Shown here: piece by piece, positions 1 through 14,087 of the stretch
Position numbering within the stretch: position 1 is the first letter of the stretch
Layout: the number at the start of each line of letters is the position of its first letter
Position numbers and translations under genes: made by a program
Assembly (NCBI GenBank): GCA_036897485.1
Contig: JAYMTF010000162.1
Span: 1-48,201, forward strand
DNA length: 48,201 nt
From: Pelargonium nanum
Lineage: Eukaryota > Streptophyta > Magnoliopsida > Geraniales > Geraniaceae
Reading direction: 5' to 3'
Notes under the pieces: model-generated
Database searches by the model: none
What the model saw: the letters and a program-made list of their open reading frames with translations, nothing else
What the model was told of the DNA's origin: nothing

Positions 1-28
1 TAATAATAATAATAATAAATAAATAAAT
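1..28. repeat. TAA microsatellite at the window edge
   Basis: Six TAA units followed by AAAT units. Short AT-rich simple repeat, cut by the window edge. Confidence 0.8.
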
Positions 29-1581
29 TGTAGGTTTAAAATTATAAAAAATTGATGGAACTAAAATTTACTATACAAATTGTTCTGTTTCTTGCAACAA
101 GTAGGAGAAAAATATGTATAAAAAACATAGAAATAGGCAAATGTGATATATGAGTAGAAAGTGACACATTACCAACTAGTTGATATGGTACCAAATGGGA
201 AAGCCCACATGTATCTTAGATATGATAGATGTGTGTATATATGAAATATGTGTGTGTGACATATTTATTTAAAAGGGTTAGTAACTCCTATAAGATTTAC
301 CAAGTACAACATTTTGGTAGAGTAGGGTCTCACTTTAGGTTATATGTTTGTGATCCACATCCACCTAATTTGCTAACATGTGTCAATGGCTACATTATTT
401 GGAAGCTTATTATTTTGGATTTTTCTTGAAACATTAGGTCCCATGACCAATTGTCATGACTCACTCTCATATTAATTACCTAGGGAAACATAATTTAATT
501 CTTGGTCACATTACACTCATCAATTATTGTACTATTTTTTTAATTGTAAATGCTAAAAGAAAATCCCCAAAATTTGGTATTCACACATGCATCAAATTAC
601 CACTAATAATAACTCTTTTTTAAAAGTAATAATAATAACTCTTAAAAAGTACTATTTGTATCTCAAACATAAAATAAGTTTAAAGGAGATGGTTCAGTGC
701 ATGCATGATATTTTATCAAAGAAAACATAAATAAATAAAAATTAAATATAGTGATTTCTGTGTTCACAAAGTCTTGAATTGATAAATAAATTATAATCAC
801 ATAAAAATAAAAATAAACAAAAAAATATTCCAAATGAAAGGATATAATTGATAAAAATATAATGACAAGGACATGTAAGAATATCATTGTAATATCATAT
901 GTAGTAGATTGTAGGTGACATGTCAAAATTAATAATTCAATAGTTTTCTAATTTATTTACTTCAATATATACTCCTTTATACTATCATCAATCCCTTTTA
1001 ATTTTACTACACAAATTTCTAAGAAACTAATTTGAATCAATCATAAGAATTTGTGTATCTACAAGCTTCTTTTTCCATAAACTTTTGGTAGCAACTGATA
1101 ACCAAATAATAAGGTGAATATTAGTAATGAATAAAGTGCTTGAAAGTGGTTGTAATCATTAGTAGTAATTAAGCTAATTATTAAAGACAATTAAATTAAA
1201 AGACACAAAGGTCAATGTTGTTAGCTGATCCATCAACTACAACCCTATCTTCAAATAATTTGGTTTCATCAGCAATGCCCATAATATTGCTGTTGTTTTA
1301 TGACTTTCTAATATTCCATTTAACATAACCACACCCACTATGGGACTCAACACAAATATAGATTAGATTCTATTTTCTCTTAAAAAATCACACATACTAA
1401 AATTTCCATTTCAGTATAGAATATAGATAACTAAATACTAATATTAAAGACTATATTTAAATTATTGATTAATTGAGAGATGGAAAATTTACCTGGAGCT
1501 GGAGAGACAACAACAACAGCTACTGCTACTGCTAGTCACAGTCCCTTGGAGATGGATGATAAAAAAAGAGAGGGCTAACAA

Positions 1582-1595
1582 AACCGCTAGCGGTT
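1582..1595. repeat. Perfect 14-bp GC-rich palindrome
   Basis: AACCGCTAGCGGTT is its own reverse complement and is followed by GCGGTCACGGTCACGGTCCC, two CGGTCA units in tandem. It stands out from AT-rich surroundings. It may be the end of an old transposon or a protein-binding site; the sequence does not decide. Confidence 0.4.
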
Positions 1596-1789
1596 GCGGT
1601 CACGGTCACGGTCCCACTCCTGGTCAAATATATACGTTAGTTGAAGTGATTTGATTTTGACAGGTCAACATTTATACAAATGAAACGTCTTGCCTTGGAT
1701 ATGGATTGTAATGTCAGTTCCTTTTCAATTGCTTCTTCAATGTTCTAACAAATTATATTTGACGGTCTTGCTAATTTTTTTTTTTTTTT

Positions 1790-1990
1790 TTTTTTGTTTT
1801 AAAAAAGTTTGAGCTACACAACAGGAGTAGCTTTTCCCTTTTAACCCAAACCCCAATCCACCCGACGCAATGAAATTTGAACGCACAACCTCCTACGTGA
1901 AGAGTAGTCTTATATTCTTTTTTATCATTAGAGCTATACAGCAAAAGTAACTCATCTTTTTAACCCATAATTCACTTTAATGCTTAAACG
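1790..1990 (-). mobile_element. Two adjacent degraded tRNA-derived SINE copies
   Basis: Read on the minus strand, a piece with a B-box-like GTGCGTTCAAATTTC is followed by a tail AGCTACTCCTGTTGTGTAGCT and then an A/T-rich end. The same tail occurs on the plus strand near 11324-11345 and on the minus strand near 24660-24690, defining one dispersed family. A second, more decayed tail lies at about 1927-1950 (AGAGCTATACAGCAAAAGTA on plus). The AGCTAC/GTAGCT ends of the tail can pair into a small hairpin. Confidence 0.5.
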
Positions 1991-2847
1991 GATGGGACAA
2001 ATATACCAAACCCTAGGTGAGATGAGATTTTGAATTAAAACAAAGAGCTACTTGTTGTGTAAGCACACAGTTTCATTTTCTCATAATTCACATCTACAAC
2101 GATACCGTTTTATCTATCTGTGATGTATCACAAGTGAATGATGTATCTAACATGTCAATTATGAAAAAAGAACGATGTATCTGATGAGATATACAAAAGT
2201 GAACAATGTATCTAACGTGTCAACAAATGATTTACAATGACTCAAAAGAAGGCAAGAACACAATAAACGCATCAAAACTATTTATCCAAAAAAATTAATA
2301 TGTGAACATCTGAATCCTCTGAGCATCGAAATTCAAATTTGACGGTGGAAGGGGTCGCCATCGGATCTAACAAGATACATTTAATGATCCTGCGGATACG
2401 GATGCGTGGGAACATTTATGTCTGTCAATTTTTCTATTTATTCACACTGTTGGGTCACAATCCAGATCTTTGTGTCACAGCTACTTGTAAAACACCCACA
2501 AACATAAACTTGAAAATTGTAGGTCTATTGTCAGGATTCAATTTTTAAAATACCATTTATATCCACAACAAGAACTCTGATTTGAAACTGAGAGATTATG
2601 TATATTCTAAAATCGTATCAACCATTTTCTTGCAAAACTTATAAAAGCAAACAAGACAAGAGTATCAAATAACAACATTTTAAGTTTTGAAACATAACTT
2701 CAAAAACACAATATCCTCACAAAATAATAGAAATACCAAGGCCAAATCTAGTACAAAGTATCACCACTAATCTATAATACCATGAGATAACAAAACACTA
2801 CCACTTGTTCTAGCCACAACTAAACAAGCTTTGACCAAATCCTGCAT

Positions 2848-4496
<1,649 letters not shown>

Positions 4497-4800
4497 TTTG
4501 ACGAAACGTCGAGAGCTCTGCTGGTGAAGTTGGCACGCCCCGAACCCTAGCTCTGTGGAAGGTTAAAGATGAACATGGCGGCTTTATATACGTCATAAAC
4601 CCTAGAACTCTCGCACCTGTTTTTCCGTTTTTACCCTTTACAATCCTCAAGTTCTTGAATTGGGCTGGATCTATTGGATCAACCTCTCTTGCTTCTTCCA
4701 TACATTATTTGGATTGGGCTTATCAAAGGAGTAGCCCAACTTTATGGGCATCAATAACGGTTAAATAATTTTAAATCGAACCATAGCCCATCTAACTGTA
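4497..4800 (-). promoter_or_regulatory. RPL38 5' leader and promoter (TATA, telo-box, site II)
   Basis: On the minus strand a TATATAAA box lies at 4583-4590, placing transcription start near 4555. A telo-box AAACCCTAG lies at 4597-4605 and a related AACCCTAG is in the leader near 4545-4552. Upstream are site II type elements: TGGGCT at 4661-4666 and 4715-4720, and AGCCCA at 4733-4738 and 4795-4800. Telo-box plus site II is the known signature of plant ribosomal protein promoters, where TCP-type factors drive growth-linked expression. Binding here is inferred from sequence only. Confidence 0.7.
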
Positions 4801-7800
4801 TAAAACAGTTTTTTGTTTTATGTAGAAAACTTGAAAATTATAAAAGAAACTATTTAGCTGAAACAATTTTTATTTATTTATATTTTGAGTTTAAATTTTA
4901 AATGAAATTATTAAATAGAAATATTTATGCATAATGAATACCACATGAGACTTGAATATATTTAAATGAGCTTTATATTACCTACTTGGTTTTTGGAGTT
5001 ATAACCTTCCAAGTGCGCTAATACATCAGTTGAGTTTTAGGGCCCCATTATACCCTTCAGGCGAGACGGAGTGAATGTCTACCGCTTTAAGTAACATTTT
5101 AGTGTTTTTCTTAGAGATGACTCATCGAAGCAAGGAATCTTGAAATTATCTTGAGGAGACTAAGTATGCTGAAGTGGTGGGGAGCACTCCTTGTAACATA
5201 GTGCCTTGTTGTGAAGACTAGGTGAGTGAGAGAGATGGGGAACTCTAACATGATAACTTCTTGTAGAGATTAAGTTTGAATGTCTTTCTTGGAGGTGAAA
5301 AGGCTCCTTCCGATGCCTGAGGACCTCACAAGTCCTTACTTCACGTGAAAATTAAGAGACAATATCATGAGAGCATAATACTTTGGCCAGCGACGCACTA
5401 TGAGACAAGGTGAAGAGATGACGAGTAAGGTCTAATTTCACGACATAATCCTTCAATGTTGTGAGAATCGAGGTGGAACATTTTAAGGGAGCCATGTTGC
5501 GGCATTGAGATTGAGTATGGAGGTCGAAAAGCTTAGGGTGGGCTATGTTGAACATTCTTGGCAAGTCATGATTCAACATGACCCTTCATTTCGCGATATC
5601 GAGATTGATGTATGGAGGTTGAACATGTTTGGTTTGACTATAATGAATATTCTTGAAAAGTCATTTCACAACACGTACCAAAACTGAACGCTTGGTTGGA
5701 GAGTTTTGGTCGGGCTATGTTGAACATGTTACAGAGGGCATGCATGTTGAACATGTTGAGGAGTTATGTTGGTCATCCAAGTGTGAATTGGCTTCCCTCT
5801 CGCATGCTTGTCCAGACATGTCTCATGCTCTGACATGAAAAGATCATTCTCAACGTGTTTCCAAATGCTTCTAATATGTTCCCAAGCTAAACAAACGATT
5901 CAGACTTCAGGCTGTGTATCGCCGATATGTTTGAGCGCTACACATTGTTTTTTCATTCATTAATTTATAATTTTTCGGATATCTTAAACTAACACGTGAT
6001 ATTATTTAATTACAAAGTGAAAGAAAATATTTTTTAATAAGAATTTTCAATATAGCACACCAAAATTTCTTAAGCATTGGTAGATATTTCTGTTTTGTTA
6101 CTAAGATTAAAAAAATAATTTCATTATTGGTATTGTTAAATAATTAAAGTTGGTGGGGTGCAAAATATCCTAGTTGCAAACCAAACCAATATACATAGGA
6201 CATGAGAAAAGGAGCAAAAAAGAGAAGAGGTGGACTAGAAACAGCAGTAGTGGTAGTGGGTCTTTTATCTCTAAGTTTAAAGGAGAAGAAGAAGAAGAAG
6301 AAAAGTTGTTTTCCACTATGTAATGTTGGGCAAAAGCTACAACATGTGTCTTGAAATTAGTCAAGTATATATATGCTATTCAAATCATTCAGACAAAAAG
6401 GCAAACATGGGATCTAATTGGCACATCTTATGCTTGCCACCCACCCTCCCTCTTCTCCATCCTCTTGTCATCATTTTGTTACATGGGAACACAACTTTTT
6501 TTAGGGATACACTCAGTATTCAATGGTCAAAAGGTTTATTATATATGGAATACAATAAACCGGTTGACAACGCAGGCTAACATTGTGGTAAAAACTCTTG
6601 AGTTCTATTTCATTAAGCACAACTATAAGAATGAGTGATGAGTTTTAACTGTGACTAAACCACGAACATGATTGGAAAAAACATCAATTTCATAGGTCAA
6701 ATTATTCAATTATTATAATTAACTGCAACAATAAATTCTGACAGTTTTTTTATATATCCATATTACAATACCTTATCCAATCATCATTTTATTGATTTCC
6801 TTAACTTAGATATTTTTTGGAGAACTTAAAATTATAACATACATATATTACATATCATTCAATCCTGAAAAGTAGAGATTTCTCATAAGCATCTATGGAT
6901 ATGAGCTGCATAATTTGAGCTCTACAAAGAGTTAAAAACATGAAATGCATGAGTAGCTAAGCTAATCAGCTTCTATTTGTTTACTTAAACCTGTTTTTAT
7001 CCATTTGTCAAAATGAATCTGTTTAGGCACCCCTTACTGTAGGTGCAGTATACACAATTTTTTTTTTCCATTTCCAGCTAATTAGCAAATATCAAGCACC
7101 TTATTTATTTCCTGATTACCAAATTATCAATGATAAATTCTACTAATCACATATGTATTGCAGCAAAACATCTGGTTGACCACCAAGCACGTGTGTCAAT
7201 TGAGAGAGGTAGTACCTGCTTACCCTTAGGTTTCGATTTCGAATCTCAAGGCATGCAGATACATTAAAATTTCGTAGAGAGAAATTTGCCGCTCTTTGTG
7301 GTCCTTAACAACTCGAACGAGCACAAGTCTAAGTGTGGACACCTAGACTTAAAGGTGTTGCTCTCATACAGTTATAAAAAATACATTAATTGAATTTATA
7401 AATCAACAATTAGAACACGTAATGATTAGACTACTCATATTTCCAACAATTTTTTATTCATAAAAATCTAATGTAGTTGTTTTGTTTCAACAATTCTATC
7501 TTCATCAACCAATTTGATTATTGTTTGTTGTTTGTTCTTCCAATTTCCAGTGAGAAGTACAATTGTGTGTTGGAAGGATCTGCATTAGGGATATTCTATA
7601 GCTATTTATGAGTGTTTGTGATGAGAATATTGCCAAGCTACATGTCACATGTCAACAATGATGAACTAATTGATATTACACTTCTATCTAGCTCTGACTC
7701 AAATCTCAACACATATGTTATATGCATTTAACGTGCACAAACTTACACGCAATATGCACTCTCCTTTCACGAAATCATAAAATCATGCACAAACCAAGTA

Positions 7801-8312
7801 CTAGCTAGTACTTCTGCATGTACTAGAGAATTGCACGACTAATTGTTTATAGAAAGTTGCACAATTTTATCATTTATATGTGGGAAAAAATGTCAAAGTT
7901 GTACATGTCCAATACATAAAACAAGTTTATTACTCTAATTTGTCATTAATCCATCTTCTTGTGACATATTATAAGCATGGAAATCATGAAAAGCAAAGGA
8001 AACAATCAAAGAGTGCTAATGAAGCAATAAAAGCAAACACCTTCAAACAAAGAAAGCAAAAGCAAAATCAAAAGGAAGCCAACACAAACTCCCATAAGCA
8101 TAAAGCAAAAGAGAAGTTGGACACCAGAAAAAATACAATTTTCCATGAATGAGAGGATGATCATAACAAGAAAAGAAATTTTCTTATAAAAAAAACTACA
8201 AGTCCCAACTATTTGTAGATCAGATTATATAATAATTTGCCATGATATATATAATATCATATCTAGAGTTATCAAACATAGCTTCCTATATTGATCATGC
8301 CATGCATGAAAA
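4801..8312. other. Intergenic between RPL38 promoter and SHR-like gene
   Basis: No gene supported. The part from 5040 to 5850 is a repeat-like segment described separately. Around 6225-6310 there is a GAA/AGA-rich purine tract. At 7195-7375 a stretch with a B-box-like GGTTTCGATTTCGAATCTC may be another degraded SINE. The region 7880-8150 has an A-rich open frame of low complexity (Lys/Gln/Asn-rich) that I take as chance. The rightmost part must contain the 3' UTR of the GRAS gene. Confidence 0.55.
5040..5850. repeat. Degraded repetitive segment with a recurring GTTGAACAT motif
   Basis: GC content and word usage differ from the flanks. GTTGAACAT(G/T) occurs at about 5548, 5619, 5720, 5747 and 5755, and a longer unit with GGGCTATGTTGAACAT recurs near 5541 and 5715, about 175 bp apart. 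No protein similarity is visible in any frame. This looks like a decayed non-coding part of a transposon, perhaps an LTR, but no ends or target duplication are recognisable. Confidence 0.35.
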
Positions 8313-9629
8313 TTAGGGTTTCCAAGCTGCAGCCCACACCACAGGTTCTTCTTTCCATGACAAGCAAATCCCAGTTTCTTGCTGATCTTGCTGTGGCACC
8401 ACAAGCCCCCAACCTGCCCTATACCTCTTCAGCAACGCCTTGACATCGTCTACGACGTCTTCGCTGAACCCGAATGGCGAAAAAGCCTCCTTAAGCCGCT
8501 CCGTCCATTGCCTACCTCTCTCCCTCCTCTCACACTCGTCTTCTTGATCATCATCATCATCACATGCCAAAACCCTAACTATGCTTCTTGAGCACTCCCT
8601 CTCCAGCACCAGCCTCTCGTTGCTCGTCGCCGGAAAGCTCTCCTCCAGCATCTCAAAGTATATAGTATAAAACCTCAAACACTCCTCAAAGCACTTCACA
8701 AAGTCGTTTCTTGTGCTAGAAGAATCCGCTTCTTCTTCCACAACGGTCACAATTTTAGGGTTTAGTGACCTCAGAAACCGGATCACATCTCCTCTATCTT
8801 CAACCCTAACCCTCCTCAGAGCTCCGACGCAGTTCACGGCGACCGCCTCGTCTTCTTGAACGTTTAAGACCTCTCTTGTGAGCTCTCCGAGATGGTTGAG
8901 CTCGGTTATGACATTGAATTCAAAGGGCACGCCCATTAACCTAGCAAACTTCTCCATCCTCTGAGCCACTTGCTTCATCACCGGCTTGGCCACGGTGGCG
9001 GTGACCACCACCGTGAGCTTCAGGTGCGGCGTGTCGTCGGACTTGGTGGCCAGAGACTCAAGTAAGGTTGGCCATTGTGTGCAGAGAGTGTTGCTGATGT
9101 CAATTATGTGAAGCTTGGTCTCACCATCCAAGGCCTCCAAGATGGCACCATTTGATGCCACATGACCAAAAGTTGTCCATGGACTCACTTCTTGGAACTT
9201 TAGTATCAGCTTTCTTGCGGAGTCAAATGTGTGGCTCTTCTCGGCGACGGAGATTAGGGTTTTGAAGCAGCGGTGGCCGGAGTCGGTGGCTTTGCAAAAG
9301 AGGGCTTGGAGGAAGTAGGAGCCTAGCTTCTGGTCACAGTCGCCGTAAGGGGAGGCCAGCTCATTGATCATCCACAGGAGGTGGTGGATCTTGCCGGAGT
9401 CCTTGTCGGAGATGGCTCGAGCGCACTCTTTGAGAATCCGGGAGGCCCATTTGGTGCCCGGGGCGCCGCAGGCCTCGCCGGAGTCCGACGAGAGGCTGGT
9501 GGTGGAGGTGTGGCTGTCTACTTGGCCACCAATATTGGTGGTGGAGATGACTTGGTGGTGGTGGTGGTGATCATGGAGGAGGTACATGTTGTTGGGACCT
9601 TTTGGAGCAGTGAAGAGAGTTATGTCCAT
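8313..9629 (-). CDS. SHORT-ROOT-like GRAS transcription factor
   Basis: Intronless 438-residue GRAS protein. In order: a short low-complexity N-terminus (residues 1-58) with a poly-His tract at 20-25; leucine-rich region I from W61 ([17 protein letters not shown]); the segment [20 protein letters not shown] at 145-164; the VHIID-type core LHIIDIS at 173-179; leucine-rich region II and PFYRE region around 185-345, with [13 protein letters not shown] at 224-236; an Asp-rich insert near 357-364; and a C-terminal SAW region ending [12 protein letters not shown]. These segments match SHORT-ROOT, which specifies root endodermis with SCARECROW and helps set bundle-sheath identity. It is about 90 residues shorter than Arabidopsis SHR (531), mostly at the N-terminus, which fits the shorter SHR2-type paralogues of many eudicots. 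Family call is firm; the SHR2 subclade is inferred. ATG at 9627-9629 is the first in frame. Confidence 0.92.
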   Translation of the reverse strand: MDITLFTAPKGPNNMYLLHDHHHHHQVISTTNIGGQVDSHTSTTSLSSDSGEACGAPGTKWASRILKECARAISDKDSGKIHHLLWMINELASPYGDCDQKLGSYFLQALFCKATDSGHRCFKTLISVAEKSHTFDSARKLILKFQEVSPWTTFGHVASNGAILEALDGETKLHIIDISNTLCTQWPTLLESLATKSDDTPHLKLTVVVTATVAKPVMKQVAQRMEKFARLMGVPFEFNVITELNHLGELTREVLNVQEDEAVAVNCVGALRRVRVEDRGDVIRFLRSLNPKIVTVVEEEADSSSTRNDFVKCFEECLRFYTIYFEMLEESFPATSNERLVLERECSRSIVRVLACDDDDDQEDECERRERGRQWTERLKEAFSPFGFSEDVVDDVKALLKRYRAGWGLVVPQQDQQETGICLSWKEEPVVWAAAWKP

Positions 9630-10089
9630 TTTTTTTGTATGGACTCACAGAGCAAAAACATATATATTAAGCTCAATTTTTTTCAATATATTCAGGTTAT
9701 AGATCTATGTATATGGCATAGTGAAAGAGAATCATGATTTTTTTGAAGCCCATAGGATATATTAATATTTGAGGTCATTGTCATCTATCATGATTTAATT
9801 TTCATCATATAATATAATTCATATATGTTGAATATTGGTAGTCATGTACTATCTATCATATGTGTGTGAGAGACCAAAAAGAATTATCCAGATAATGTTG
9901 AAACTAATCCTTAAATGTATGGTAACAAAAAAAAAGTATGTTTGAACATATCTCAACATTAAAATAAATTTGCAATATCTCTTTAAATGCCACTCACATA
10001 CCATTCAACAATATTGTTTTTCTTAACAAGCGAGATTTTTGAAATGAATCTGCAATCATTGTGAGATCAACATTTTTATTAAGTCATAC

Positions 10090-10260
10090 GACATTCAAAC
10101 TAGTTTCCATTCGATCCGAGTAGGATCACTAGTGCGACAGAACTCTTACTACCAAATTTTAATACACTCTAATTCTCATTCAAGCCGGGTAGAACCACAA
10201 TAACGACAAAACTTTTTTTACTAGACTATAATACACTTACTTTCCCTGTGAGGACAACCT
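10090..10260. repeat. Outlying copies of the 75-bp degenerate repeat
   Basis: Two degraded units, with TAGGATCACTAGTGCGACAG and GTAGAACCACAATAACGACA each followed by a CTACCAAATTTTAATACACT-like segment. They match the unit arrayed at 11490-11990, more than 1 kb away. Confidence 0.4.
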
Positions 10261-11204
10261 CTTACTAGTTAGTGCACACGCTTTGAGGTCATTCAACAAA
10301 ATTTTAAGATCGTAACATTTTATTTAATCTAACTTCTTTTATAAAATAACATCACTACATTTAAATTTTAACCCGAATATTTAATCTAATTTCTTTTATA
10401 TCACTACATTTGAATTTTAACCCGAACAAGACTCATTAATTACCAATTGGGTTTGGTCCAATTTTCGGCTCGGATCATGTGTTTCCGGTCCGAGTTTCAT
10501 ACCACCATATTACATCCTATTCGAACCGGATTGATCCCTTTGAACAACCCTAGCTATATGCAGGTGCATGAATTTTCCATACAGCCTCCATAGAGACGGT
10601 GACACATAAGTTTATTACTACAAATTGGTCTCTATTTTTGTTTCTTTAATATTTGTAATTTGGAAGCACTTGTGATCAATTTCAGTCCATTGGTGCAAAC
10701 AAAAAAATCTTGAATAATGATGGTTTTTGATGATTCAACCAATATTTTTTCCTGTCATTGTACCACAAAATACATAAAATATGATTGATTAGATGAGGAT
10801 TAGAAAATTGATTAAGAAATGATTAAGGTCAATATCAGGATTAATTAAAAGTGTATTAAAAAGGGAGGGTTTGGGAAGGAATAAAACATTTATTCCCATA
10901 AATTTTTAATATTAATGTGGAATCCACAATTATTTAGCAGCAACTGAAACATGCTAAATGGAAAACAACAAACAACATAATTTCCAAACGAGAACACAAA
11001 CAAATAGATGGTGATAAATGCTAGAATACATAAAACAGGCAAAAACAATTGTTAAATCTCATTATTGCACTATTATTTTTCTTTTCTAGTTTTTACCTTT
11101 TCAATTCAATCCCATGGCAATCACTGTGTAAGAATCTGAAATTCAAACTATTTTCTTTTACTTTTGCTGCCGCTTTTTATTTAATTTTAATTAATTAAGG
11201 TGAA

Positions 11205-11365
11205 GCTAGACTCACGAAGACATGTTGGGTCAAACGGTTTAAGTGTTTTGGTTTCCCTTTGAGATCTCGGGTTTGAGTTTCCTTACAGACGATATGAGGT
11301 GCGGTTTTATTTGGATTAAAAGAGGAGAACCACTCCCTGTTGTGTAGCTCAACTGATAAAAAAAA
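11205..11365 (+). mobile_element. tRNA-derived SINE copy, plus strand
   Basis: GGTTTAAGTGTTTTGG resembles an A box and GAGATCTCGGGTTTGAGTTTCC a B box, spaced as in tRNA-derived SINEs. They are followed by the tail CCACTCCCTGTTGTGTAGCTC and an A run. The tail matches the minus-strand copies near 1800 and 24680. Confidence 0.55.
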
Positions 11366-11489
11366 GGTGAAGCAAAAATTTGAAAATAAAAACTCATTTA
11401 AATCTTATCATAATCAGACTAATTCATATTCGGTTTGAGAAAGGCCACAAGGGCATGCAATTTCTAAGACACTCATACTAATTCTCGTT

Positions 11490-11990
11490 TAAGTCAAGAA
11501 GGATCACAAGGACGACAAATGGTGGCAAATATCTCCCTACTAAATTTTAACGCAAATACATTTTTGAGACTCGAAGGATCATAAGGACAACAAATGGTGA
11601 CAAATCTCTCCTTACTAAATTTTAATGCACATGCATTTTTGAGACTCGAAGGATCATAAGGACGACAAATTAATGGTGACAAATTTCTCCCTACTAATTT
11701 TTAATGCAAATGCATTTTTGAGGCTCGAACTCGAGGTCTCGAGTTCGAGCCGGAAAACACCACAAGAGCGACAAATCTCTCTCTATCAAGTGTTAATTCA
11801 ACCACATTCCCTGTGACTCGAACTCGAAAGGACCACAATGGTGGAAAACCTCTACTTAATTACTAAGTTTTAACGAAAATGTATTTTTTGATACTCGAAC
11901 TCAATACCTTATTTGAGCCGAGAAGGACCACAAGAGTGATAAATCTCTTTCTATCAAGTTTTAATTCAACCGTATTTTCTGTGACTTGAA
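11490..11990. repeat. Degenerate tandem array, about 75-bp unit, with a near-perfect palindrome
   Basis: GAAGGATCAYAAGGACRACAAAT recurs near 11498, 11572 and 11647, each followed by ATCTCTCCYTACTAAATTTT and a GCATTTTTGAG segment. More decayed units continue to about 11990 with TATCAAGTTTTAATTCAACC. Inside, 11722-11751 is a perfect 14-bp inverted repeat with a 2-bp spacer (GGCTCGAACTCGAG on the left arm). Short clones of the unit on the minus strand keep an open frame of repeated PYDPSSLKN, but without wider support I treat this as non-coding. Confidence 0.6.
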
Positions 11991-12917
11991 CTGACTTCAT
12001 GTTAACCTGGAAAAAAACTTTGTCAGTTGACCCACGCACTTAGCACGGTAAATGACATAGTTTTAACTAATTACTTTTTATTTATCATATAATTTAATAT
12101 TAATTATCTCTTCTAAAACCGAACATAGTACCTCATTGTTTCAGATGGAATCTAGAGATAACCTATGTTGCTTAGGAAACAATGAAGGTGAACAAGCTAT
12201 TGTAAGGTTTAAATTACTAAGCTACCTACTATGTTGGTGTCTACAATAATTAGGACTTAAATAACACATATTTAGAGCACATTTTCGTTTAATTAATTTG
12301 TTTTTATATATAAATGCTCTTCCAATAGTGTCTTTAGCCAGCAGCATTATTTAATCATTTAATTTACAACCATAACATGTTTTTATAAGGGAAAAAGATA
12401 GTGTAGCATTCAAGCTATCCAACTTGTCCTTTGTTATGTTGTTATTTGTGTATACTTAGATGTCCTTCTCAGCTGTGGTAGCTTCAACATTTGTTCATTC
12501 ATCTATAATCCAAACTTTAACACAACTGCATGCATGCCCCATGCACACTAATCCCACACATTCTTACACTAATTATTAAGCATGTCAAGTATCCTAGCAA
12601 CACACATATATAGAGAATTCTAATCCAAAAGTTAACGGGTTTAAGGTATTGAAATTAAGAATTCAGCAAGTCGTTCTAATCTCACAAATTCTTTAGGGCA
12701 TGTATACGTTACATTATAATGAAAAGTCATGTTATGATTGGTATGACTTATTCTAACAGAAAAATATCTTGACTTACATTGTATATTCTATCTCTCGTTT
12801 AGGCTAAGCCCAACCTATCACCACATCAAAATTTCTAATTGATCGCTTAACATAGAACAAAAACTTCTTGGGTTAGTCTCCTTGTTATTCATATGCCAAA
12901 AACTCATTTCATAAATA

Positions 12918-13398
12918 CTACTCTATTCGTTTCAAAATGAGTATCATTCTTTCTATTTTGAGAAAAATTAAAGAGGAGTTGGTTAGTGTAATATATTTAC
13001 ACATGTATCCTTATGATCATGTGTTATACTCACCCGTCTCAAAATGAGCGTCTTATTTGCCTTACATTTTTGTCTCGTATTAACTGTCTTGTTTTTATTT
13101 TAGAAAATTAGTTACACATGAATTACCAATAATGTCCCTACAATTAGTCAATTAATATCTCTAGAGTTCGTTACATTCCACAAATATGGATTAATAGTAA
13201 ATGAACAACACTAACTAATTTCTAGAAAACCACTCATTTTGGGACATAAAGATTAACAAACTAATTAAGAGATGCTAGCACATTATAGTTATATAATGAT
13301 AATATTGTCTATTCATTCAAACTAACTTATTGAAAAGGAAATCTTATTTTTAGGATAAAAATTCAAAATAAACAAGACATTCCTTTTGAAATGAGTAA
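12918..13398. mobile_element. Nested Stowaway-like MITEs, decayed
   Basis: The outer ends GTTTCAAAATGAGTATCATT (about 12930) and CATTCCTTTTGAAATGAGTA (about 13378-13397) form an imperfect inverted pair. An inner pair, CCCGTCTCAAAATGAGCGTC (about 13033) and CCACTCATTTTGGGACATAA (about 13230-13249), is also inverted. Both resemble the TCCC-AAAAT ends of Stowaway elements. The arrangement suggests one MITE inserted in another; TA target duplications are not clear. Confidence 0.4.
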
Positions 13399-13655
13399 AT
13401 AACTTGTCATAAATAGACACATTGTTAGCTTCAACCATTATAAAAAGAAGAAGATTTAGCATAAAATGGGAGGGAAGGTAGAGAAATATATAAACCAATA
13501 ATAGAATAGTTAATGGTATCTAAATTGGGATTATTCCATGGGAAATGATTAGAGAAGAAGACAAAGGATGAAGCAAGTTTTCCTGTTCTTCTCCACAATC
13601 CAATCATTGGTGAAAATGCTTTGGCCTCACCCACCTTCCTCTACATATTATACTA

Positions 13656-13688
13656 ATATATATATATATATATATATTTATTTATTTA
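13656..13688. repeat. TA microsatellite followed by TTTA units
   Basis: About eleven AT units followed by three TTTA/TTAT units. Simple repeat, likely polymorphic. Confidence 0.85.
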
Positions 13689-14058
13689 TGTAAGTAAAAG
13701 ATGGTCTCTGAGTCTGATTATGAGGGCGATTCCATTCATGTGGTCCATGATATTGCAGCCTGCTACTTTGTCTGCTTCTGCAACTGTTTCTCACACTACA
13801 AACATACTATTGCTTATCATTAATTAACCTTCTTATACATATATACACATGTGTGCAACTATATATATGCATATGCTTTCACTTACATTGCAGATTTGCA
13901 GCATGCACATTAATTAATATTGTACTAGCCTGCCTGGCCTGCAACACCAAATGAACCATTGACAACACCAAAGTTTCAAACGACAATCATTTCATGTTAG
14001 AGTTCATAGGATCTTGAAAGAAAGAGAAAAAAATTACACAAGGAAAGTGAAATAAAAA

Positions 14059-14087
14059 CACACACACACACACATACATATATATAT
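14059..14087. repeat. Compound CA/TA microsatellite
   Basis: Eight CA units (14059-14074) run into CATACATATATATAT. Simple compound repeat. Confidence 0.85.

Larger units (their letters stand above)
29..2847. other. Intergenic, AT-rich, downstream of RPL38
   Basis: No convincing gene. Short open frames here have no recognisable protein similarity and no supporting splice structure. The stretch holds scraps of a tRNA-derived SINE (about 1790-1990), a poly-T run (about 1776-1795) and a GC-rich island near 1580-1620 with a perfect palindrome and short CGGTCA repeats. The right end must contain the RPL38 3' untranslated region and polyadenylation site, which I could not place. Confidence 0.6.

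Noticed and set aside
7880..8152. 90-codon Lys/Gln-rich open frame
   Set aside because: Low-complexity A-rich sequence without similarity; probably downstream of the GRAS gene and non-coding.
9364..9737. Plus-strand open frames of 68 and 118 codons
   Set aside because: Antisense shadow of the GRAS gene; the Gly/Val-rich translation comes from the reversed His-codon repeat.
11494..11682. Repetitive small protein (PYDPSSLKN repeats)
   Set aside because: It is the translation of the 75-bp repeat; it has no start context, and other units of the array break the frame.
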